Source: Christensenella sp. UBA1214
GTDB taxonomy: Bacteria; Bacillota; Clostridia; Christensenellales; CAG-138
Direction of reading: 5' to 3'
DNA: 11,251 nucleotides
NCBI GenBank assembly: GCA_002309375.1
Contig: DBXK01000027.1
Location: forward strand, 1 to 11,251
Part shown: positions 6,184-11,251 of the stretch, piece by piece
How the letters are laid out: each line of letters begins with the position of its first letter
Position numbering within the stretch: the first letter of the stretch is position 1
Program-made: the position numbers and the translations under genes
The notes under the pieces: generated by a model
Told to the model about the DNA's origin: nothing
The model's database searches: none
The model's input: only the letters and a program-made list of their open reading frames with translations

Positions 6184-7434
6184 ATGAATATCACAGTCGT
6201 ATGCGACGTCCTCGGCAAGGAGAACAACGGAACGACCACTGCGGCGATGAACCTCATCCGAAGCATGAAGGCGAGAGGCCATCACGTCCGCGTCGTCTGC
6301 CCCGACCCGGAGAGAAAGGGGGAGAAGGATTTCTTCGTCGTTCCGCAGTATAATCTTCTGTTTTTGAAAAAGTATCTCCAAAAGAACGGCGTATCGCTCG
6401 CGAAACCCGTTAAGAAGACGCTCGAAGAGGCGATCGAAGGCGCGGACGTCGTGCATATGCTGATCCCGTTCCTGCTCAGCCGCTCGGCGCTCAAGATCTG
6501 CCGCGCGAAGGGCATTCCCGTTACGGCGGGTTTCCACTGCCAGGCGGAAAACTTCACTTCCCATATCTTCCTGAAGGATTCCCGCCTTGCGGCAAAGCTG
6601 GTCTACCATAATTTCTATAACAGGTTCTATCGCTATGTGGATGCCGTCCATTATCCGACGCGCTTCATCTGCGATATCTTCGAAAACGAGACCGCGCCGA
6701 CGAACCATTACGTGATCTCCAACGGCGTGCATAAGCGTTTCAAACCGCTTGAGAACAAGAACTGCGAAAAAAAGCCGGACGAGCCGTTCACAATCGTTTT
6801 TACAGGCCGTTACAGCAAGGAAAAATCCCATAAGGTGCTGATCGACGGCGTCGCGCAGTCGAAATACCGCGACAGGATCCGCCTTGTTTTCGCGGGCAGC
6901 GGTCCGCTCGAGGACAAGCTTAAAAAGTATGCCGCAAAGAAGCTGACCAATCAGCCGGAATTCCGCTTTTTCACGAGGGACAAGCTGATCGAGGAGCTGC
7001 ACAATGCGGACCTCTACGTCCATCCAGCGGAGATCGAGATCGAAGCCATCGCCTGCCTCGAAGCGATCTGCAGCGGTCTTGTGCCGGTGATCGCGGATTC
7101 CCCGCGCAGCGCAACGCGCTATTTCGCGCTCGATGAAAAGAACCTTTTCCGGTTCAACGACCCCGCAGACCTTGCCGCGAAGATCGACTGGTGGCTCGAA
7201 CACCCCGAAGAGCGCAGGAAACGCAGCGATGAATACTCGGAAATGAGGGGACAGTTCGATTTCGATAACTGCATGGATCAGATGGAGCGCATGCTCTACG
7301 AGACCGCAGCGAAGAAACGCCGCACCGGATCCCGTGGGAACGGGTACGCGGCGGACGAATTCGCGGAGGCCGGCCTTTCCGAAGGATATTTCCCCGGCGA
7401 AGAACTGACTGCGGAGGTCGCTGCCAATGGCTGA
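6184..7434 (+). CDS. GT4-family glycosyltransferase, likely glycolipid-forming
   Basis: 416 residues, a GT-B fold retaining glycosyltransferase. The N-terminal acceptor domain begins MNITVVCDVLGKENNGTT, the usual family opening with the glycine-rich loop. The C-terminal nucleotide-sugar domain starts near 202 (TIVFTGRYSKEKSHKVLIDG), continues with LVFAGSGPLEDKLK (about 234-247), and carries the EX7E motif E285...E293 (EIEAIACLE). It resembles enzymes that transfer sugar to diacylglycerol, but the acceptor cannot be read from sequence. The last 40 residues (from about 377) are extra and low in conservation. No clear Shine-Dalgarno precedes the ATG; AGGA at 6164-6167 is too far (16 bases), and no promoter is evident, yet the N-terminus fits the family exactly. 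It overlaps the acyltransferase gene by 8 bases, implying joint expression. A 474-residue open frame on the opposite strand is a shadow. Confidence 0.93.
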   Translation: MNITVVCDVLGKENNGTTTAAMNLIRSMKARGHHVRVVCPDPERKGEKDFFVVPQYNLLFLKKYLQKNGVSLAKPVKKTLEEAIEGADVVHMLIPFLLSRSALKICRAKGIPVTAGFHCQAENFTSHIFLKDSRLAAKLVYHNFYNRFYRYVDAVHYPTRFICDIFENETAPTNHYVISNGVHKRFKPLENKNCEKKPDEPFTIVFTGRYSKEKSHKVLIDGVAQSKYRDRIRLVFAGSGPLEDKLKKYAAKKLTNQPEFRFFTRDKLIEELHNADLYVHPAEIEIEAIACLEAICSGLVPVIADSPRSATRYFALDEKNLFRFNDPADLAAKIDWWLEHPEERRKRSDEYSEMRGQFDFDNCMDQMERMLYETAAKKRRTGSRGNGYAADEFAEAGLSEGYFPGEELTAEVAANG

Positions 7435-8272
7435 CGGCAAAAAGAATAAGATCATCGATCCGGAGACGGGGAAGCGCGTCATTTACTATTCCAGCCTTGA
7501 AAACGACGACTTTGCCGAGAACTCGATCAACCGGAAACCCGTCGGCGAAGACTTCGTTTATATTCATAAGAACATCTTCTGGCGCATCGCGGAATTCTTC
7601 CTGTATTATATCGTTGCGCTGCCCGCAGTCTGGCTGATCTGCAAGGTGGGTTTCGGCCTTCGGATCAAAAACCGTAAAGCGATCCGCAAGGTCCGGAAGA
7701 CCGGGTATTTCCTTTACGGCAACCACACCCATTTCTCGGATGCGTACATCGCTCCGATCGTCGCCGCGCCGAAGAAGGCGTTCATTATCGCGAACCCGGA
7801 CGCCGTTTCGATCCCGGGTATCCGCGCGATCGTCGTGATGCTCGGCTGCCTGCCGATCCCGACGGAACGCAAAGCGATGAAGAATTTCGTCGGCGCCGTC
7901 AACACCAGGATCGCCGAAGGAAAATGCGTTGCGGTCTACCCCGAAGCGCATATCTGGCCCTTTTATACCGGGATTCGCCCGTTTTCCGCGAACGCTTTCC
8001 ATTATCAGGCAAAGCTCGGCGTGCCCGCCGTTCCGATGACCATGACCTACAGGAACAGGACGCTCTTCGGCATCAGGCTCGGCAGGCCCGGGATGACGCT
8101 GCACATCGGCGAGCCGATCTATCCCGATCCGGAGCTCGGCGAACGGGAAAACAGACAGAAGCTGCGCGATCAAGTCTATGATTATATGAAAAAAATCTCC
8201 GACAATACGCCGCAGTATGAGCACGTTCTCTATCGGAAAAAGAAGGAAGAAGAAACAGCGTCCGGCGAATAA
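7427..8272 (+). CDS. PlsC-type 1-acylglycerol-3-phosphate acyltransferase family protein
   Basis: 281 residues. One hydrophobic segment (about 54-77) precedes the acyltransferase domain. Block I NHTHFSD gives the catalytic H100 and D105 (HX4D); block II is CLPIPTER (141-148); block III is YPEAHIWP (171-178), in place of the common FPEGTRS; block IV is GVPAVPMTMTY (198-208). The family acylates lysophosphatidate or related lysolipids at the inner membrane face using acyl-ACP, acyl-CoA or acyl-phosphate. The block III variant is seen in a sub-branch of the family, so the acyl acceptor may differ. Start: ATG at 7427 with GGAGG at 7413-7417, 9 bases upstream and inside the GT4 gene; the 8-bp overlap suggests translational coupling. 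A terminator follows 17 bases after the stop. Confidence 0.92.
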   Translation: MADGKKNKIIDPETGKRVIYYSSLENDDFAENSINRKPVGEDFVYIHKNIFWRIAEFFLYYIVALPAVWLICKVGFGLRIKNRKAIRKVRKTGYFLYGNHTHFSDAYIAPIVAAPKKAFIIANPDAVSIPGIRAIVVMLGCLPIPTERKAMKNFVGAVNTRIAEGKCVAVYPEAHIWPFYTGIRPFSANAFHYQAKLGVPAVPMTMTYRNRTLFGIRLGRPGMTLHIGEPIYPDPELGERENRQKLRDQVYDYMKKISDNTPQYEHVLYRKKKEEETASGE

Positions 8273-8289
8273 GACCGGGCTGAAGAAGC

Positions 8290-8320
8290 AAGCGTTCCCG
8301 CATCGGAACGCTTACTTTTT
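8290..8320 (+). terminator. Intrinsic terminator of the GT4-acyltransferase unit
   Basis: AAGCGTTCC (8290-8298) pairs perfectly with GGAACGCTT (8305-8313) around a 6-base loop, followed by ACTTTTT. Confidence 0.88.
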
Positions 8321-8395
8321 CGCGTTCGGGAGCCCCGTTAAGGAGCAGTTTTGCGGCGCCTTTTAAGAGCCCCGATCGGCATGAAACCCAAGGCA

Positions 8396-8458
8396 ATAAA
8401 AACCAAAAAAATAAAAATTGAAAAAAAGCTTGCAATTGTTGAAAAATAATGATATTAT
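8396..8458 (+). promoter_or_regulatory. SigmaA-type promoter with A-rich upstream element for the peptidase gene
   Basis: TTGCAA (8430-8435) and TATTAT (8453-8458) are 17 bases apart. The 30 bases before the -35 are almost pure A/T with A tracts, as expected of an UP element. The remainder of the gap (8321-8395) holds nothing I can identify. Predicted transcription start is near 8465. Confidence 0.75.
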
Positions 8459-8486
8459 ATCCGAACCGAAAGGTGGTGAACCCCGT

Positions 8487-10196
8487 TTGTATAAAAGGAT
8501 AAGCGTTAAAAACATACTGAAATCGTTGCTGGTGATCGCGCTTACATTGACGCTGGCGCTCGGTTTCGCGAAGCCTTTTGCCGCGAAAGCGGAGGCGGAC
8601 GAGCCGGGTCTCGGCGACAATGATTATTATATTCCGGATGATACCGATCCGTTCGCAACGGAGGATTACCGCCGCTGGGCGCAGGCCGATCCCCGCTGGG
8701 GCGGCATCCGCCTCGGTACGCACGGAAGGACCGTTGCCGAAGCCGGCTGCCTCGTGACCTCAATCACGAAGCTGATCATTCAGAGCGGCTATCGAGATGC
8801 TTCGGATTTCAACGTTGCGACCCTTGTCAATTGGCTCAATGCCCATGGCGGGCTTTCAAGCGAGGGCAACCTGTATTGGCAGAAGCCGGCTGAAATGATC
8901 GAGGGCTTCGAATACGAGGGGATGGACTATAACTGCGGCTATTCCTCGAACTCGTCCTTCCAGAACAAAGTTCTCAATCTTGCCGCGCAGAACAAGCATA
9001 TCGTGCTGACCGTCAAGAATTACGGCCATTATGTTGCCGTCGATAATGCGAAGAGCCTCGAGATGGGATGCGTCTGCATCATGGATTCGCTCAACAACGT
9101 TTCCGGAAATGCGGATATCCCCCTCACGAGCCGCTATTCCTATGTCAATCGTCTTGCGATCTATTCGGGCAACAATGCGGATGATTCCGACTATATCTCC
9201 CGCTGCAGCTTTATGATGACGCATTTCAAAGCGACGGTCGTTTCTTCCTACGCAAGCTTTTATACCCTGCCCTGCACAGTGAACGCGGGGGAGGGCTCCG
9301 AGACCGCAGGCCGCGCCTACCAGGGCACGGAGCTAGAGGTCACGGCGGATATCATCAATACCCTGTATGAACACTGGTATCAGGTCCGCACCGAGGATGG
9401 CGAAGCCGTCTATATCTGGGGCGGCCAGGTCGTTTTCAATAATTTCATCAACGATACGGAGGTCGAAAGCTCCGCTCCGCCGAGCGGTACGCTCCCCGTC
9501 GGGCGCTGGTATGCGCTGACGGAGAATATCGTGACCCGCCACAGGATCGAGACGGTCACCGGGCGCATCACGGACATTGATTCCGAAGTCATCTGCGAAG
9601 CGCAGGTCACTCCCGGCGTGCACGGCGGTTACGATATCTCCGGCACGGGCATTGACGCCGGCATCGCGTTCGGCAGCCTGGAGGAAGGTCATTATCTCTA
9701 TCAGCTGCTGATCGAGGTCGAAGCCGAAAGCAATATCACGAATGAGAGCAAGCAGTTTGTCTGCATCTTCACGAGCCCGTTCTCGATCGGCATCGACGCG
9801 CTCCCCGTTTATACAGTCGTCTATTTAGATCCGCTGAATGAAGAGGTGCTTGCGGAGGAGCTGATCGCGGAAGGATTCTTCCCGATCGAACCGCCCGCCC
9901 CGGAGCATGAGGACCGCGTTTTCGTCCGCTGGTCCGAGGACGGCAGGATCTACGGCGATACCGTTATCACCGCGATCTACGAAGGCGATGAGCTGCTTAC
10001 CGATCCCTTCATCCCGGGCGACGCGGACGGCGACGGCATGATCACGCTCATGGACGCCGTGAAGATCCTTCGCTATGCGATGGGCGAGACCGACGAAGTG
10101 CTGAATCCCGCTGCGGCGGATTACGACGGCAACGGCATCGTGAGCGCCGCCGATGCGCTGCACGTGATGCGAATCGTGATGAATATCACCGACTGA
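8487..10196 (+). CDS. Secreted C39-like cysteine peptidase with SH3-like, repeat and dockerin domains
   Basis: 569 residues counted from TTG at 8487, chosen because AAAGGTGGTGA (8469-8479) lies just upstream and because the longer frame to 8418 would run through the promoter. Order: signal peptide (basic start, hydrophobic 10-28, cleavage near AKA-EA at 35), C39-like papain-fold domain (about 60-240) with W64/DPRWG, catalytic C88 in EAGCLVTS, H181 in YGHYVAVD and a likely D200 in IMDSLNN; SH3-like domain (about 249-317); a beta-sandwich of unknown type (about 318-440); a Listeria-Bacteroides/InlB-like repeat (about 441-505); and a type I dockerin (511-569) with two Ca-binding loops, DADGDG...D and DYDGNG...D. 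The dockerin should bind a cohesin, so the enzyme is likely to be exported and attached to a surface scaffold. Substrate (peptide or wall peptide) is unknown. It has its own promoter and terminator. Confidence 0.92.
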   Translation: MYKRISVKNILKSLLVIALTLTLALGFAKPFAAKAEADEPGLGDNDYYIPDDTDPFATEDYRRWAQADPRWGGIRLGTHGRTVAEAGCLVTSITKLIIQSGYRDASDFNVATLVNWLNAHGGLSSEGNLYWQKPAEMIEGFEYEGMDYNCGYSSNSSFQNKVLNLAAQNKHIVLTVKNYGHYVAVDNAKSLEMGCVCIMDSLNNVSGNADIPLTSRYSYVNRLAIYSGNNADDSDYISRCSFMMTHFKATVVSSYASFYTLPCTVNAGEGSETAGRAYQGTELEVTADIINTLYEHWYQVRTEDGEAVYIWGGQVVFNNFINDTEVESSAPPSGTLPVGRWYALTENIVTRHRIETVTGRITDIDSEVICEAQVTPGVHGGYDISGTGIDAGIAFGSLEEGHYLYQLLIEVEAESNITNESKQFVCIFTSPFSIGIDALPVYTVVYLDPLNEEVLAEELIAEGFFPIEPPAPEHEDRVFVRWSEDGRIYGDTVITAIYEGDELLTDPFIPGDADGDGMITLMDAVKILRYAMGETDEVLNPAAADYDGNGIVSAADALHVMRIVMNITD

Positions 10197-10214
10197 ATAA
10201 TATGAACCATCCGG

Positions 10215-10241
10215 AGCCTTCCCGAAAGGGGAGGCTTTTTT
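10215..10241 (+). terminator. Intrinsic terminator of the dockerin peptidase gene
   Basis: AGCCTTCCC (10215-10223) pairs with GGGGAGGCT (10228-10236), including one T-G pair, around a GAAA tetraloop and is followed by a run of T to 10241. It separates this gene from rpoB. Confidence 0.93.
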
Positions 10242-10329
10242 GCGCTGCCTGCGGACGGGCTCGCCGCTGACTGATGCCTGCGGAGAACGAAATCCCAAAA
10301 TATATTTATAAAATAAGCCTTTTCATAGC

Positions 10330-10358
10330 TTGACAGCGCAGCGGACAACTGTTATAAT
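10330..10358 (+). promoter_or_regulatory. Perfect-consensus sigmaA promoter of rpoB
   Basis: TTGACA (10330-10335) and TATAAT (10353-10358) with a 17-base spacer match the housekeeping consensus at all 12 positions. An AT-rich stretch (10294-10319) lies upstream. Predicted transcription start is near 10365. Confidence 0.92.
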
Positions 10359-10364
10359 GAATTA

Positions 10365-10402
10365 GCGTGTTATCTTGGGTATTATGCGCTTTTTTCTTTT
10401 TT
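10365..10402 (+). promoter_or_regulatory. Terminator-like element at the 5' end of the rpoB leader
   Basis: The predicted transcript begins with a weak imperfect stem (10365-10373 with 10381-10389, including G-U pairs and one mismatch) followed directly by T6-C-T6. This looks like an early terminator or attenuator, though the stem is poor. T tracts can also cause slippage or pausing. The leader continues with GGGAC/GTCCC (10452-10467). Confidence 0.35.
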
Positions 10403-10502
10403 GCCCGAAAAACGGGGCGAAAACGAGCAGAAAACCCGGAAGCGGGGGAGAGGGACTTAAGCGTCCCGACCGCCGGCACGAATCACGAATAAGAACAAAA
10501 TT

Positions 10503-10520
10503 TCTGCGGAAGGCCGCAGA
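10503..10520 (+). other. Hairpin directly before the rpoB ribosome binding site
   Basis: TCTGCGG (10503-10509) and CCGCAGA (10514-10520) make a perfect 7-bp stem with loop AAGG. It ends 3 bases before the Shine-Dalgarno AGGGGTGA (10524-10531) and could stabilise the leader or affect ribosome loading. Confidence 0.5.
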
Positions 10521-10535
10521 GTTAGGGGTGAAACA

Positions 10536-11251
10536 ATGTTGCATGAAGCAAAGATGGGCAAGCAGACTCGAATGAGCTTCTCGAAGATCAACGAGATCCT
10601 CGATATGCCTGACCTGATCGAGGTCCAGAAGGACTCCTACCGCCAGTTCGTTGAACACGGCTTCGGCGAGGCCCTTGCTGACATCTCTCCCATCAAGGAT
10701 TTTTCCGAGCGCCTGGTGCTTGAGTTCGTCGATTACAAGATCGACAAGGAGCATCCGAAATACAGCGTTGCGGAATGCAAGGACAGGGACGTGAACTATT
10801 CCGCTCCCCTCCGCGTACTGGTGCGTCTTATCAACACTCAGTCCGGCGAAGTGAAGCAGCAGGAAGTCTTCATGGGCGATTTCCCGCTCATGACTGACCA
10901 GGGCACCTTCATCATCAACGGTGCGGAGCGTGTCATCGTCAGCCAGCTCGTCCGCTCTCCCGGCGCATATTACACCGAGACCGTGGATAAAGTCGGCCGC
11001 CATCTCTTCAGCTCCCAGGTCATCCCGAACCGCGGCGCATGGCTGGAATTCGAAACCGACAGCAACGAGATCCTTTATGCAAAGGTCGACCGTCAGCGCA
11101 AGATCCACGTCAGCGCCCTGATGCGTGCCCTCGGTTACAGCACGAACGCCCAGATCCTCGAGACCCTCGGCGAGGAGGAGCGCCTTCTCAAGACTCTTGA
11201 AAAGGACCCCACCCAGGATACCGTGGACGGTCTCATCGAGATCTACAAGCG
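10536..11251 (+). CDS. rpoB: DNA-directed RNA polymerase subunit beta (3' end missing)
   Basis: 238 complete codons plus two bases of the beta subunit, which with beta-prime forms the catalytic core of RNA polymerase. Recognised by LIEVQKDSYRQF (27-38), the protrusion block GDFPLMTDQGTFIINGAERV (114-133) followed by IVSQLVRSPGAYY (134-146), and RGAWLEFETDSN (166-177), the usual opening of bacterial RpoB. The start is the ATG at 10536, with AGGGGTGA 5 bases upstream; in-frame ATGs at 10554 and 10572 have poorer signals. The frame is open to the window end, consistent with a full-length gene of over 1,100 codons running on. It has its own consensus promoter and a leader of about 170 bases, and its upstream neighbour is the dockerin peptidase, not rplL as in many bacteria. 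Codon use resembles that of the surface protein at the other end of the window. Confidence 0.98.
   Translation, partial: MLHEAKMGKQTRMSFSKINEILDMPDLIEVQKDSYRQFVEHGFGEALADISPIKDFSERLVLEFVDYKIDKEHPKYSVAECKDRDVNYSAPLRVLVRLINTQSGEVKQQEVFMGDFPLMTDQGTFIINGAERVIVSQLVRSPGAYYTETVDKVGRHLFSSQVIPNRGAWLEFETDSNEILYAKVDRQRKIHVSALMRALGYSTNAQILETLGEEERLLKTLEKDPTQDTVDGLIEIYK

Noticed and set aside
6058..7482. 474-residue open frame on the minus strand
   Set aside because: It lies wholly antisense to the GT4 gene, which has clear motifs; its composition (Arg, Asp and Val rich) is typical of antisense frames in GC-rich DNA and no ribosome binding site is evident.
7154..8224. 356-residue open frame on the minus strand
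   Set aside because: Antisense to the acyltransferase gene, which has catalytic HX4D and proper start signals; low-complexity composition indicates a shadow.
8418..8486. Upstream TTG start for the dockerin peptidase
   Set aside because: It lies before the -35 element at 8430, so it would not be on the mRNA, and it puts an untypical stretch before the signal peptide.
10375..10575. 66-codon open frame overlapping the rpoB start, as a leader peptide
   Set aside because: No ribosome binding site precedes it, its composition is basic and non-descript, and it runs out of frame into rpoB; conservation would be needed to revive it.
1..11251. Insertion sequences, integrases, attachment sites or tRNA genes
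   Set aside because: No transposase or integrase motif, no terminal repeats and no tRNA-like fold were seen on either strand.

Overview
The window looks like chromosomal DNA from an anaerobic Gram-positive bacterium, most likely an uncultured member of class Clostridia. The evidence is GC-rich coding sequence between AT-rich promoters, strong GGAGG-type ribosome binding sites, intrinsic terminators, a lipoprotein, a sortase-like C-terminal anchor, cohesin and dockerin modules, and a Firmicutes-type start of rpoB. Taxonomy is inference; no rRNA or other marker besides the first 238 codons of rpoB is present.

Layout. (1) 1-1848: the 3' end of a large secreted, cell-surface protein with a choice-of-anchor-J/MAM-like domain, Pro/Thr/Glu linkers, two cohesin-like domains and a wall-anchor tail, closed by a strong terminator. 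(2) 1950-3371: a promoter driving a two-gene unit, a 214-residue protein that may be a catalytic-domain-less relative of arginyl-tRNA synthetase and a UPF0173-type metallo-beta-lactamase-fold hydrolase. (3) 3461-4147 on the minus strand: a membrane-bound XRE regulator, converging on the hydrolase gene, with a promoter that predicts a leaderless mRNA. (4) 4200-5079: a hairpin-rich possible leader and a PAP2-like membrane protein. (5) 5200-5870: a promoter and a small lipoprotein. (6) 5871-6183: a gene-free, hairpin-containing stretch. (7) 6184-8272: a GT4 glycosyltransferase and a PlsC-type acyltransferase overlapping by 8 bp, then a terminator. (8) 8430-10241: a promoter, a secreted C39-like cysteine peptidase with SH3, repeat and dockerin domains that starts at TTG, and a terminator. 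(9) 10330 to the end: a perfect-consensus promoter, a roughly 170-nt structured leader and the 5' end of rpoB.

Two functional themes stand out. First, a cohesin-bearing surface protein and a dockerin-bearing cysteine peptidase lie in the same neighbourhood, which suggests a cell-surface complex in which an enzyme docks onto an anchored scaffold; the pairing is inferred, not shown. Second, an acyltransferase, a PAP2-like phosphatase candidate and a GT4 glycosyltransferase could act in succession (lysophosphatidate to phosphatidate to diacylglycerol to glycolipid). Most genes appear to be independently transcribed, so this is not one operon.
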